Below, piece by piece: positions 18,165-27,608 of a DNA stretch of 64,000 nt. This stretch comes from Amphritea atlantica (GTDB lineage: Bacteria; Pseudomonadota; Gammaproteobacteria; Pseudomonadales; Balneatricaceae): contig NZ_JAHKQE010000005.1 in the NCBI RefSeq assembly GCF_018860855.1, positions 79,769 through 143,768 on the forward strand. The letters run 5' to 3'. The notes under the pieces were generated by a model. It searched no databases, had not been told where the DNA came from, and saw only the letters and a program-made list of their open reading frames with translations. Every line of letters begins with the position of its first letter. Position 1 is the stretch's first letter. Position numbers and translations under genes: made by a program.

Positions 18165-19622
18165 TTAATTCAGCCGTTGCGCCGAGTAGCTCGACAAGCA
18201 GATCGCCCGACCATGATGGTGGACCTCGACCAGTGCCTTATGCAGGCTTTTAATCGTGACATCATAGTCGCTTTCTTGGATCACAAACTGCATATCCACC
18301 TGCCGCATCGACTGATGAATAGCTAACACACTGACATCACCCTCAGCGATGGCGCACACGGCTTTTGCCAGAATGCCTGGCACTTCCATATCGCTGCCAA
18401 TCGCCGACACGATAGCCACCTTCTTGTGGTCTAATTCTGCATCAGAGAAACGTTCGGCCAGGGCGGCACGAATGCGTTTAACCGTTTTCAGGTTAGTCGC
18501 CAAATAGTGGGTAATCGTATTGGCATTCACATCTTTAGAGACAACCTGTGCCCGAAAACGCTTAATCAGCGCTAAGATCTCGCGATCATAATCTTCGAGA
18601 CTGCCAGCCATATCCTGATCAAACAGTTCCAGTGCATAAACGCCACGGCAGCCGGCAATAATCTCGACCCGAGGCGTATCACTGACATAGTCACCGGTAA
18701 TCAAGGTACCGGTATGTTCTGGCTCGAAGGTATTCTTTACTCGCAACGGCACATTGTGCTGACGCAATCCTTTCGCCGCTTTCGGGTGAATCGCTTCCAT
18801 ACCTAGATTGGCTAACTGATCGGCCACATCATAGTTGGTGCGACCAATAGGCACAGCGTTATCTTCACCCACGAGACGCGGATCGGCGCTGCTCAGGTGG
18901 AACTCTTTATGAATAACCGCTTCGCGAGCCTGTGTCAGCACGGCCAGACGACTAAAGGTCATCTCACTATAACCACGATCAAAGGAGGACATCAGGCCAT
19001 CCTGACTATGGGCATAACCGGTCACAACCGGCAACTGTGTACTCAGATCCAGATGCTTAAACGCAGAACAGATACGCTCATCTAACGACATATGCCGATC
19101 AGTGTCCCAGCCGGTCAAATCGATATAACAGGCGTTTACACCATCTTTTTTTAACAGTTCAACCATATTCCAGGCACTGTGGGCTTCGCCGATACTGGCT
19201 AGCATCTCCCGCACCGTCGTTAGGTGAGCATCCAGCGCAAAGTGCCCATGCATACATAAGCTATGCAGATCCGTCAGACACTTTTGCGCATCCTGCAGTC
19301 GCTCATCAATAAAGTTATTGGCGCGAATCAGCGCGTTACCTTTACCAAACAACTTCAGGTTATGATCATACATCTCGCATTTCAGCTGCTCTAACGCCAA
19401 TAACCAGCTACGGTCTTCAATGCTGCTCGCAAAAAGACCGTAAACCCCAGGCTGGCCACTGCGCTTATGCTCTAGCAATTTGTCGGTGATACCACCGTAG
19501 GCCGAGACAACAAACACCCGCTGATAGAGACTGTTAGGATTAGAGGGTTTAAAAATAATATTATCGCGTACCGACACATAATCAGACATCGATGTGCCGC
19601 CGATTTTTTCTATAGTATGCAT
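18165..19622 (-). CDS. ask: Aspartokinase of the ectoine operon (Ask_Ect)
   Basis: Aspartate kinase producing aspartyl phosphate, the entry to aspartate semialdehyde and then ectoine. It begins MHTIEKIGGTSMSDY, the form seen in Ask_Ect enzymes, at ATG 19622; the reading to 19667 is longer than needed. The catalytic domain covers about 1-330 and two C-terminal ACT domains follow (KVAIVSAIGSDMEVPGILAK in the regulatory part). 485 aa. It is the last gene of ectA-ectB-ectC-ectD-ask, as in many marine proteobacteria where a dedicated, feedback-relaxed aspartokinase is co-expressed with ectoine genes. An intercistronic hairpin (19671-19694) separates it from ectD. Confidence 0.93.
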   Translation of the reverse strand: MHTIEKIGGTSMSDYVSVRDNIIFKPSNPNSLYQRVFVVSAYGGITDKLLEHKRSGQPGVYGLFASSIEDRSWLLALEQLKCEMYDHNLKLFGKGNALIRANNFIDERLQDAQKCLTDLHSLCMHGHFALDAHLTTVREMLASIGEAHSAWNMVELLKKDGVNACYIDLTGWDTDRHMSLDERICSAFKHLDLSTQLPVVTGYAHSQDGLMSSFDRGYSEMTFSRLAVLTQAREAVIHKEFHLSSADPRLVGEDNAVPIGRTNYDVADQLANLGMEAIHPKAAKGLRQHNVPLRVKNTFEPEHTGTLITGDYVSDTPRVEIIAGCRGVYALELFDQDMAGSLEDYDREILALIKRFRAQVVSKDVNANTITHYLATNLKTVKRIRAALAERFSDAELDHKKVAIVSAIGSDMEVPGILAKAVCAIAEGDVSVLAIHQSMRQVDMQFVIQESDYDVTIKSLHKALVEVHHHGRAICLSSYSAQRLN

Positions 19623-19670
19623 AACTCTCAGAATTTTAGATAAATAGAATGTCGCCCTAGCCTGCACCTC

Positions 19671-19694
19671 GCGTTACCTTAAAAAAGGCAACGC
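19671..19694 (-). other. Intercistronic hairpin between ectD and ask
   Basis: Stem GCGTT-CCTT pairing with AAGG-AACGC (one internal mismatch) and a T-rich loop. It has no T run after it on the minus strand, so it looks like an RNA processing or partial attenuation element rather than a terminator. Confidence 0.5.
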
Positions 19695-19710
19695 AAGCAG
19701 CAGATGCCGG

Positions 19711-20610
19711 TTAGTTAGCCACCGGCACAATATGCTGACGGCTACAAATGTATTCCGGCCGTGCAGGCTGATTGCAAAAAGGCTCGACCACTCGGTTAGT
19801 CAGCGCGTTATATACAAAAAACACATTGGAACGGGGCGCTGGCGTAATATTGCCATTGGAGCCGTGCATCACATTACAATCAAACACAATCACACTACCT
19901 GGCTTACATTTCGCAGTAACGATAGAGCCATCGCCGATCAACTGCTTTAACTGATCATCCGAGGGAACGCCATATTCTTGCTTTTTCAACGACGTTTTAA
20001 AGTGGCTTTCCGGTGTTTCACCAGCACAGCTTGCAAACTGGCGATGCGAACCTGGCACCAACATCAGTGAGCCATTGAAATCAAAATTCTCGGTCAGCGT
20101 GATCGACATACTCAGCGCCCGCATCCTTGGCATTCCATCTTCAACGTGCCAAGTTTCGAAATCAGAGTGCCAATAAAACTCTTTACCGCGAAATCCCGGC
20201 TTAAAGTTCAATCGAGACTGATGGATATACACCTCATCGTTAAGAATATAACGGGCCAACGAAGCTAAACGGGGATCGGACGCCAGCTTCTTAAACAGGG
20301 CGCTGCGCTCATGCACCCGAAAGATGGAGCGCACTTCACCACTGCCCGACTCGGTAATGGTTTCTGAAGGTTTACCCTCTTTATCAGTGGTTAAGCGCTC
20401 CATTTCCTGCTGAAACATCCGTATTTCAACATCCGAAAACAGATCATCAAGCACCACGAAGCCATTTTTGACATAGGCGTCAATCTGCTCCTGGGCGATC
20501 GGTGCTGCACGATCATTCGGAGCATACACTGTGGGATCATGCCGTGGGGTAAACTGATGCACACCTTGGCGAGATGGATAGTGATCCTCGTAAGATTGCG
20601 AGGCTAACAT
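19711..20610 (-). CDS. ectD: Ectoine hydroxylase
   Basis: Non-haem Fe(II)/2-oxoglutarate dioxygenase that converts ectoine to 5-hydroxyectoine. The iron ligands are visible as HSD in FYWHSDFETWHVEDG and the distal His in CNVMHGSNGN; the conserved FYWHSDFETWH segment is an EctD signature. I choose ATG 20610 (299 aa) because AAGGAG ends 6 nt before it. The in-frame ATG at 20631 overlaps the ectC stop as ATGA but would translate the ribosome site itself. Presence of EctD predicts that the cell makes hydroxyectoine as well as ectoine. Confidence 0.96.
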   Translation of the reverse strand: MLASQSYEDHYPSRQGVHQFTPRHDPTVYAPNDRAAPIAQEQIDAYVKNGFVVLDDLFSDVEIRMFQQEMERLTTDKEGKPSETITESGSGEVRSIFRVHERSALFKKLASDPRLASLARYILNDEVYIHQSRLNFKPGFRGKEFYWHSDFETWHVEDGMPRMRALSMSITLTENFDFNGSLMLVPGSHRQFASCAGETPESHFKTSLKKQEYGVPSDDQLKQLIGDGSIVTAKCKPGSVIVFDCNVMHGSNGNITPAPRSNVFFVYNALTNRVVEPFCNQPARPEYICSRQHIVPVAN

Positions 20611-20627
20611 ACTCTCTCCTTCGGTTT

Positions 20628-21032
20628 TCATGCTGTAACAGTATCAGCATTCAGTTCGTAGGCTCCTTCTGCGTTATGCACTTCTTTACCGTTCAGCGGC
20701 GGGTTAAACACACAGGCCATTTTCATCTCTTCGAAAGCCCGTAGAATATGCTTATCATGCTTATCTAACACATACAGAGTGCCCGCTTTAATCGGATAAA
20801 CTTTGCCATCGGCTAAGGTTTCAATCTCCCCTTCTCCTGAGACGCAATACACAGATTCCAGATGATTCTGATAATGCATACCGAAATCGGCGCCTTTATA
20901 AATAGTCGTGATATGGAATGAAAAACCCATATTGTCGTCTTTCAGCAGCATCCGCGTGCTTTCCCAATTGCCATCCGGCGATACAATGCGGCGATTACTT
21001 TGTTCTGCTGCGGCTAAATCACGAACGATCAT
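20628..21032 (-). CDS. ectC: L-ectoine synthase
   Basis: Cupin-fold enzyme that cyclises N-gamma-acetyl-diaminobutyrate to ectoine. Start [20 protein letters not shown] at ATG 21032 with AAGGGAA four nt upstream gives 134 aa, the family length; the in-frame ATG at 21089 is not used. Cupin features: [20 protein letters not shown] (metal and substrate side) and [13 protein letters not shown]. It lies 139 nt after ectB and just before ectD. The ectB-ectC gap has no gene. Confidence 0.97.
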   Translation of the reverse strand: MIVRDLAAAEQSNRRIVSPDGNWESTRMLLKDDNMGFSFHITTIYKGADFGMHYQNHLESVYCVSGEGEIETLADGKVYPIKAGTLYVLDKHDKHILRAFEEMKMACVFNPPLNGKEVHNAEGAYELNADTVTA

Positions 21033-21171
21033 ATTATTCCCTTTTAATTCAATTATGGTGTGTGTTGCTGGCCTCAAGAGCAGGCGCAACTCGCGCCCTA
21101 AAACAGCTTTCCGCCGGCAACCAATGGCGCGTCAACGTCACGCCGAGTGCATCAATCCATCAACCGCCAGA

Positions 21172-22497
<1,326 letters not shown>

Positions 22498-22544
22498 TTA
22501 AAACTTAATTAGTCAAAAATGAATTTATATAGCTATACGAAGGA

Positions 22545-23039
22545 TTAGCGCGATAGGGGGCCGATACGTGCCAAAAACTCAGAATCGTGCTTATCGTTGA
22601 AATGATCTTTGCTATCGAATATCAGAGAGCGTTCGAGAGCGGCACCGCAGTCATCTGCCAACCGATTAAAAAGTGCCCAAGAAGCACGATTATCAGCTGT
22701 GATGGTGGTCTCAATATGGGTCACGGAGACAGCGGTTTTACGTGCGACCAATGTTTGAAGCATCTTGCTTGCAAGGCCCATTCCTCTGGCTTCTGGGGCG
22801 ATAGCCACCTGCCAGATAAAGAGCACAGAAGGGTCTTTCGGTTGCTGATATCCACTCACGAAACCCACCACTTCACCATCACTTTCAGCCAGCACAGAGG
22901 TGTCTGAAAAATGGCTACATTGCAGCAGGTTACAGTAACAGGAGTTGCTATCTAATTCGGGTATATGACTAATGAGAGTATTAACAGGGTCGCCATCGAC
23001 AGCCCTAGGTTTGCGTAAGGTTACGCTTGCAATATCCAT
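22545..23039 (-). CDS. ectA: Diaminobutyrate acetyltransferase
   Basis: GNAT-fold enzyme that acetylates L-2,4-diaminobutyrate, the second step of ectoine synthesis. The start region (TLRKPRAVDGDPVNTLI) and ELDSNSCYCNLLQCSHF are typical of EctA. The acetyl-CoA loop is APEARGMGLASKML. 164 aa; GAGG four nt before ATG 23039. First gene of the operon, divergent from the MarR-type regulator with a 288-bp AT-rich intergenic region holding the candidate promoter and operator. Confidence 0.96.
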   Translation of the reverse strand: MDIASVTLRKPRAVDGDPVNTLISHIPELDSNSCYCNLLQCSHFSDTSVLAESDGEVVGFVSGYQQPKDPSVLFIWQVAIAPEARGMGLASKMLQTLVARKTAVSVTHIETTITADNRASWALFNRLADDCGAALERSLIFDSKDHFNDKHDSEFLARIGPLSR

Positions 23040-23092
23040 TGATCCTCAAATATTTAGAATTACTTTTATTTAGCTTTACGATTTACTTTTAT

Positions 23093-23098
23093 ATTATA
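23093..23098 (-). promoter_or_regulatory. Candidate -10 element of the ect operon
   Basis: A perfect TATAAT on the minus strand, 54 nt before ectA. The upstream hexamer at 16-17 bp spacing (TTTATC) is a poor -35, which is common in osmotically induced promoters. A second possible -10 (TATATT) lies nearer the palindrome at 23216-23234. Confidence 0.4.
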
Positions 23099-23215
23099 AA
23101 ACATACTAAAAACAGATAAACAACGCTATTTTGATGAAAAATGCACCAAAAAACGCCACAAACACGTTTAACTCATCGCATTTGCGCCAATATAACACAA
23201 CTAAACCAAAATTAT

Positions 23216-23234
23216 TAATTAGATATGCTAATTA
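23216..23234. promoter_or_regulatory. Candidate EctR operator
   Basis: A perfect inverted repeat TAATTAG - ATATG - CTAATTA in the ectA/ectR intergenic region, 94 nt before ectR. MarR proteins bind such AT-rich palindromes with half-sites about one helical turn apart, and EctR regulators of methylotrophs bind palindromes at ect promoters. Assigning this site to the neighbouring MarR protein is inference. Confidence 0.6.
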
Positions 23235-23327
23235 TATTTTCGTTCAGGCTCTAAATCGTTCCCATCCCATAGATTATAGGGACAGATATCCGTAGAATAA
23301 CCAACCAAAATTGACACGAGATAAGCC

Positions 23328-23807
23328 ATGGAAAACAGCCAGAAGGCACTGGTATTGCTGCGTCAGATTATTCGCTCGACCGATATGCAAGATAAAGAGA
23401 TCAGCCGCGGCACTGGGGTGACGCCACCACAGCTGATGGTCATGCAAACACTCCGAGAGAATACCCAACTCACCAGCGGCGAACTCGCCAAAGAGATGGT
23501 GTTAACTCAGGCCACTATCACCAGCATTCTTGATCGTTTGGAAAAAAAGGAATTGGTCGCCCGCGAACGGGGCAAAGATGACAAACGCAAAGTGTGGGTC
23601 AGCCTAACAGATAAAGGCACCGAACTAATGAAAGGCGCGCCGACCACGCAGCAGGATATTTTTGTCAGGAATTTTGAAGATATGCAGAACTGGGAACAGT
23701 CTATGGTGGTGGCCAGCCTAGAACGGATCGCCTTTATGCTCAACGCACAACACCTAGATGCCGCACCACTGCTGGATATCGGGGAACTGGATCGCACTCA
23801 GCAATAA
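23328..23807 (+). CDS. ectR: MarR-family regulator of ectoine genes
   Basis: A 159-residue winged-helix MarR protein. The DNA-binding region (about 30-100) includes TSGELAKEMVLTQATITSILDRLEKKELVARERGKDDKRKV, with the recognition helix and the wing (RGKDDKRKVWVSLT). It is divergent from ectA, the standard position of EctR/EctR1, a repressor of ectoine synthesis under low salt in methylotrophs. The intergenic palindrome at 23216-23234 is its likely target. I name it ectR by family and position; the osmotic signal it senses is not known. Confidence 0.85.
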   Translation: MENSQKALVLLRQIIRSTDMQDKEISRGTGVTPPQLMVMQTLRENTQLTSGELAKEMVLTQATITSILDRLEKKELVARERGKDDKRKVWVSLTDKGTELMKGAPTTQQDIFVRNFEDMQNWEQSMVVASLERIAFMLNAQHLDAAPLLDIGELDRTQQ

Positions 23808-23818
23808 GCTGCAAAAAA

Positions 23819-23843
23819 TGACGACACACGATCGGCGTCGTCA
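23819..23843 (-). terminator. Intrinsic terminator for the gene at 23851-24654
   Basis: On the minus strand TGACGAC pairs with GTCGTCA around an 11-nt loop and is followed by TTTTTT (23813-23818). It lies between convergent genes; the ectR side lacks a T run. Confidence 0.7.
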
Positions 23844-23850
23844 AATATAA

Positions 23851-24654
23851 TCAGTGGATAACCGGCTCGCTGGCATCACCCCCCGGCAGCAGTGGATGAC
23901 CATTACTATCGGTGCCTAGCGCGCCCTGCTCTACCGCTAACTCTAGCAGTTGAGAAATCACCATCTGGGTGATATGCGCGCTGATAATCATACCCGCCGG
24001 TGGATCGCCCTCGAACAGGGCTTCATCGACCATACCATCACCTCGCAACCCCAACAATAACGGGTTTTCTTGTACTAATGGTGCAATATCATCTGGGGCA
24101 AACAGGGAGTATTCAGAAGCTACTTGCAGCGCCAAGCTATACGCATCCTCTTTGGGTGCATCGCCCAACAACCCCGCATAGGCCGACTCGGCACGGCTCA
24201 TCACTCCGGTCAGTAAACTCTCACCCGGTTTAACGAGATTTTCACGTGCTGTGTCTGACGTACTGTAATCGACTTCGGTTACATCGAGCTCTGGCAACGC
24301 CAACTCCTCGGCATCAAGCTGCAGACGTCCATCCTCTCCCAACTCTAGCCAATTATTATCGAGGGCAATATCGATCAACCCCTCCATCATCGCCGCCGCA
24401 ATATTGGCACTGATAATCATGCCGACACAGGGGTTTTCGCGTTCGCTCTCACTCACGACAAGCGCCCCGCGACGGGCTGCCAGCAGCGTTGGATCTTCAG
24501 CCACCACACGCGCCAATTCATCAGCACCGAGATAGAGTCGCTCGTTACAGATTTTTTCTGCCGTGGTATAGGGGTAACGCCCGCCCCCAGTCTCCATCAA
24601 ATCCAGATAGTCAGCTCTTACCTGCGATATCAGCGTTGTTAATAACTGGCTCAT
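23851..24654 (-). CDS. Unknown acidic protein with an internal duplication
   Basis: A 267-residue acidic protein that I cannot assign to a family. GGAG seven nt upstream supports ATG 24654 rather than the frame start at 24729. It holds two diverged copies of one domain, roughly residues 14-105 and 153-247: each begins with a helical Ala/Tyr segment, has an EDP(T)LL or ENPLL motif, an RRG or LRGD segment and then GMIISA(N/H)I at 78-85 and 221-228, followed by an amphipathic helix. An acidic linker (about 110-150) joins them. There is no signal peptide or membrane segment, so it is probably cytoplasmic. A terminator follows it. The neighbour upstream is a 26-codon ORF on the other strand. Confidence 0.8.
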   Translation of the reverse strand: MSQLLTTLISQVRADYLDLMETGGGRYPYTTAEKICNERLYLGADELARVVAEDPTLLAARRGALVVSESERENPCVGMIISANIAAAMMEGLIDIALDNNWLELGEDGRLQLDAEELALPELDVTEVDYSTSDTARENLVKPGESLLTGVMSRAESAYAGLLGDAPKEDAYSLALQVASEYSLFAPDDIAPLVQENPLLLGLRGDGMVDEALFEGDPPAGMIISAHITQMVISQLLELAVEQGALGTDSNGHPLLPGGDASEPVIH

Positions 24655-24936
24655 ATTTATCTCCGTAATGCCGCAGCCCACAGCATCATTGAATATTAGT
24701 CGATCAGCTGACAAGCAGCTAATCATCACCTATACAGAATAGGTTATCACTTAAACATAGCTCTAAACGATCCCTTAACATCAACCCTCGCCTCATCGAT
24801 GCATGACGAGATTAGCGCGACTCACATCAGCCTAATGTTTAATGCTTAACAGCCGAAAAAATAAAGAGAGGCAGGACTCCTTATAACAGACTCAGACTCC
24901 ATACCTCTACGAACAAAAATAAGAAGAGGATATATC

Positions 24937-25017
24937 ATGTCTAACTGGATACTCTGGAACAACGCGGCGGATGAAGATAACGAAGAGGGGAGCATCTACA
25001 TTCTTTCAGACAACTAA
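24937..25017 (+). CDS. Small acidic ORF, 26 aa
   Basis: ATG 24937 follows a strong ribosome site (AGAGGA at 24925-24930, 6-nt spacing) and reads MSNWILWNNAADEDNEEGSI... to TAA 25015-25017. The start has two Trp, the centre is a run of Asp/Glu, and there is no hydrophobic span. It is too short for usual gene finders. It is flanked by two unknown genes on the other strand, and I see no terminator specific to it. It could be a true small protein, a leader peptide, or chance; the ribosome site is the main evidence. Confidence 0.5.
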   Translation: MSNWILWNNAADEDNEEGSIYILSDN

Positions 25018-25039
25018 CGCCTCGATTAACGCCATCGAT

Positions 25040-25681
25040 TCAATGATAGGTTAGCCCGATCGGGCTAATCTGATGACGCCGCTGATCAAAACAGCTGCGC
25101 AACGTCGATAAAGGCTGTAGTGCATAATCAACTGGGTCAACAGGCAGATCATACCAGTCCAAGGTGGAAACCCGGGTCATCAGATCGTATTCGCCAATCA
25201 AAGCATCCAGATAGATCATCACGGCCTCGATACGTGGTTCCATATCCAACGAAGCGGGCAGATCCTGCATATAAATATCCAGATGGTAGCGCCCAGATTC
25301 GACCCGAAAGCCGAACCAAAACTCGTCCAATTGAAACTGCTCATCGCCAAAGTTAACCGTCGCCGGCACAGGATCATAGCGATTATTAAACGCGACGAAG
25401 CTAACACCACCGATATCAGGTGCCGCACCCACCAAGGTCAGCACCGAACTTATTGATTCAGGATAACCATCACAGCCGAACACCATCTCAACATTACCCT
25501 CCCCTTCTTCACGCTCAAAGTGAAAGGTCAGATTCGCATCGATGCTTCTCAGGCTTTTACTGTATTCCAGCAACAGGGATTCATTTTCAAACTGGCTCTC
25601 AGACTCGCTGATTAACAACCGTTCGATCGTCTGTTCTACTTGCTGCCAGAAACTCTGAATTTTTTTACTTGCTTCAATCAT
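25040..25681 (-). CDS. Unknown 213-aa protein translationally coupled to dcd
   Basis: The start ATG overlaps the dcd stop as ATGA, so expression should be coupled to dCTP deaminase. The protein is acidic, begins with a helical segment ([16 protein letters not shown]), then alternates short beta-like segments ([60 protein letters not shown]) and a helix ([20 protein letters not shown]). No signal peptide, membrane span or recognised catalytic motif. I do not recognise the family; the fold could be a ferredoxin-like or DUF695-like domain, which is only a guess. The perfect palindrome 25051-25068 falls within its last codons. Confidence 0.75.
   Translation of the reverse strand: MIEASKKIQSFWQQVEQTIERLLISESESQFENESLLLEYSKSLRSIDANLTFHFEREEGEGNVEMVFGCDGYPESISSVLTLVGAAPDIGGVSFVAFNNRYDPVPATVNFGDEQFQLDEFWFGFRVESGRYHLDIYMQDLPASLDMEPRIEAVMIYLDALIGEYDLMTRVSTLDWYDLPVDPVDYALQPLSTLRSCFDQRRHQISPIGLTYH
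25051..25068. repeat. 18-bp perfect palindrome at a gene end
   Basis: TTAGCCCGATCGGGCTAA encodes residues near the C-terminus of the minus-strand unknown protein. It lacks a T run, so it may be a weak transcription end shared with the small ORF on the plus strand, or a protein-binding site. Confidence 0.6.
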
Positions 25682-26244
25682 GTACGAGGAACAACCACTC
25701 CGGTTTGACCCTGATATTTACCATCACGATCCTTATATGAGGTTTCACATACTTCATCCGCCCCTAGAAACAACATCTGAGCGACACCTTCGTTGGCATA
25801 AATTCTCGCGGGCAAGGGTGTTGTATTGGAAAACTCAAGGGTCACATGACCTTCCCACTCAGGCTCCAACGGCGTGACATTGACAATGATGCCACAACGA
25901 GCGTAAGTGCTTTTGCCGAGGCAAATAGTCAACACATCCCGAGGGATCCGAAAATACTCAACCGTACGCGCCAGCGCAAAGGAGTTCGGCGGGATAATGC
26001 AAACATCGGATTTCACATCAACAAAGCTACCATCGTCGAAATTTTTCGGATCGACAATAGAGGAATTAATATTGGTGAAAATTTTAAATTCATCAGCACA
26101 ACGAACATCATAACCATAACTAGATGTACCATAAGAGATCAGTTTTTCATCTCCTCGGCGACGTACCTGACCCGGCTCAAAAGGCTCGATCATGCGCTGT
26201 TCCAAAGATCTACGACGAATCCAGCTGTCAGATTTGATACCCAT
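25678..26244 (-). CDS. dcd: dCTP deaminase
   Basis: Converts dCTP to dUTP for dTMP synthesis. At 188 aa it has the family length. Conserved segments: IKSDSWIRR at the start, [42 protein letters not shown] with the catalytic Glu, and the C-terminal lid [10 protein letters not shown] that closes over the triphosphate. The gene follows mrp on the same strand, but a strong terminator lies between them, so it has its own promoter; the palindrome at 26271-26284 is in that promoter region. A gene of unknown function is coupled to its stop. Confidence 0.97.
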   Translation of the reverse strand: MGIKSDSWIRRRSLEQRMIEPFEPGQVRRRGDEKLISYGTSSYGYDVRCADEFKIFTNINSSIVDPKNFDDGSFVDVKSDVCIIPPNSFALARTVEYFRIPRDVLTICLGKSTYARCGIIVNVTPLEPEWEGHVTLEFSNTTPLPARIYANEGVAQMLFLGADEVCETSYKDRDGKYQGQTGVVVPRT

Positions 26245-26270
26245 CTTTTCAGTTCCAGTTGTATGTTAAT

Positions 26271-26284
26271 TGTGCGGCCGCACA
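26271..26284. promoter_or_regulatory. 14-bp perfect palindrome upstream of dcd
   Basis: TGTGCGGCCGCACA sits 27 nt before the dcd start, flanked by AT-rich DNA. A GC-rich perfect palindrome in a short AT-rich leader is a good candidate operator; an RNA hairpin that sets dcd translation is the alternative. Confidence 0.5.
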
Positions 26285-26301
26285 TAATATCGTTTTTGCT
26301 C

Positions 26302-26335
26302 AAAAAAAACCGCACTTTTACAAAAAAAATGCGGT
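26302..26335 (-). terminator. Intrinsic terminator after mrp
   Basis: On the minus strand ACCGCA-TTTT pairs with AAAA-TGCGGT and is followed by eight T (26302-26309). It ends the mrp transcript before dcd. Confidence 0.85.
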
Positions 26336-26385
26336 AAGTTCTCACCCGTCTCGCCGCCTAAAAGACCGCATGACGAGTCTAGACC

Positions 26386-27198
26386 TCAGTCCTGATTGAT
26401 CGAGATATTCGGCATCGCCTGTTGCGCACCATTTAGCGCCTTCAACGCCTCAACAACCTGACGCGCCGTCGAACGATAGATCGCAGACTCTGGCCCATCT
26501 GGATCCGCCACCAGTGTAGGCACTCCGCCATCAACCGCTTCGCGAATCGACATTTTAAGAGGCAACTGTCCTAATAACGGTGCATCATAGGTTTGTGACA
26601 GCTCTTCACCACCACCACTACCAAAAATCGCTTCAGTATGGCCACACTGACTACAGATATGCACACTCATATTCTCAACAATACCCAATACTGGGATATC
26701 AACCTTACGGAACATTTCGATCCCTTTACGGGCATCCAACAACGCAATATCCTGCGGCGTTGTGACAATGACCGCACCACTCACCGGCACTTTCTGTGAC
26801 AGCGTCAATTGAATATCACCCGTACCCGGCGGCATATCAACAAACAGATAATCCAGATCACTCCACTCGGTCTGCGTTAGCAACTGCTGCAAAGCTCCGC
26901 TGGCCATCGGGCCACGCCAAACCATCGGCTGCGTCTCATCGATCAGAAACGCAATAGACATAACCTCTAAGCCATGCGCGATCAACGGCTTCATCGCTTT
27001 ATCACCAATGGGCTCAGGCCGTGTTCCCGGTGGCACACCTAACATCGTACCCATACTCGGACCATAAATATCCGCATCCAGCACACCGACGCGATAGCCT
27101 TCAGCGGCCATTGCCAACGCCAAATTAACCGTCGTCGTTGACTTACCAACCCCGCCTTTACCCGACGCAACCGCCACTATATTTTTTACATTCTGCAT
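26386..27198 (-). CDS. apbC: Mrp/ApbC-type Fe-S cluster carrier ATPase, short form
   Basis: P-loop ATPase of the Mrp/NBP35 family, which binds and transfers Fe-S clusters. The deviant Walker A is GKGGVGKST, Switch regions DADIYGPSMG and DMPPGTGD are present, and a CxxC pair (CSQC) near residue 185 is the cluster ligand. ATG 27198 starts right at the ATPase core (MQNVKNIVAVASGKGGVGKS), giving 270 aa; the N-terminal DUF59/MIP18 domain common in longer Mrp proteins is absent and no remnant precedes it. Ends in a strong terminator. In pseudomonads mrp/apbC is usually next to metG and dcd; here dcd is adjacent but metG is 12.7 kb away. Confidence 0.92.
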   Translation of the reverse strand: MQNVKNIVAVASGKGGVGKSTTTVNLALAMAAEGYRVGVLDADIYGPSMGTMLGVPPGTRPEPIGDKAMKPLIAHGLEVMSIAFLIDETQPMVWRGPMASGALQQLLTQTEWSDLDYLFVDMPPGTGDIQLTLSQKVPVSGAVIVTTPQDIALLDARKGIEMFRKVDIPVLGIVENMSVHICSQCGHTEAIFGSGGGEELSQTYDAPLLGQLPLKMSIREAVDGGVPTLVADPDGPESAIYRSTARQVVEALKALNGAQQAMPNISINQD

Positions 27199-27608
27199 TA
27201 GAGATACCCCAAACAGCGGCCATTCCAATTACCGCTCAATAATAACCAACCAATTTAGTAGGAATTATGCCTTAAAGTAGCCCATAACTCCAATGATGCT
27301 CGATGTTCTCGTTGATGGTAGAAAGAGATTTAATCCCTTTCAATGATGAAAGTCACACCATGAAGAAGCAGACAGTGGTTCATAATATCGAAGCTGGGCT
27401 CTATCACAATTACGATAACAATAGCTTACGGGTAAAGCACGCGAGAGCGCTGCAACACGGCCAAAAAAACTCACATTAAACCACACTGTCATTATGAGTA
27501 GTAAACAACTTATTTATCATTGATTAATGACTATAGTTAAACCCATTACCAACCCGTTATTGGTCGGGCATCTGTTGAGGCGACACCTATAAAATGAGAA
27601 AACCGTAG
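27199..27608. other. 410-bp intergenic region between mrp and a GGDEF gene
   Basis: Divergent promoter region. Nothing certain is seen. A 39-codon frame (27360-27479) has only a weak purine-rich site and no protein-like features. TTATCA and TATAGT occur near 27514-27536 and might be part of a promoter for the plus-strand gene. The DNA is otherwise moderately AT-rich without repeats. Confidence 0.5.

Noticed and set aside
27360..27479. 39-codon frame between mrp and the GGDEF gene
   Set aside because: Ribosome site is weak, composition is random-like, and no conserved motif is seen.
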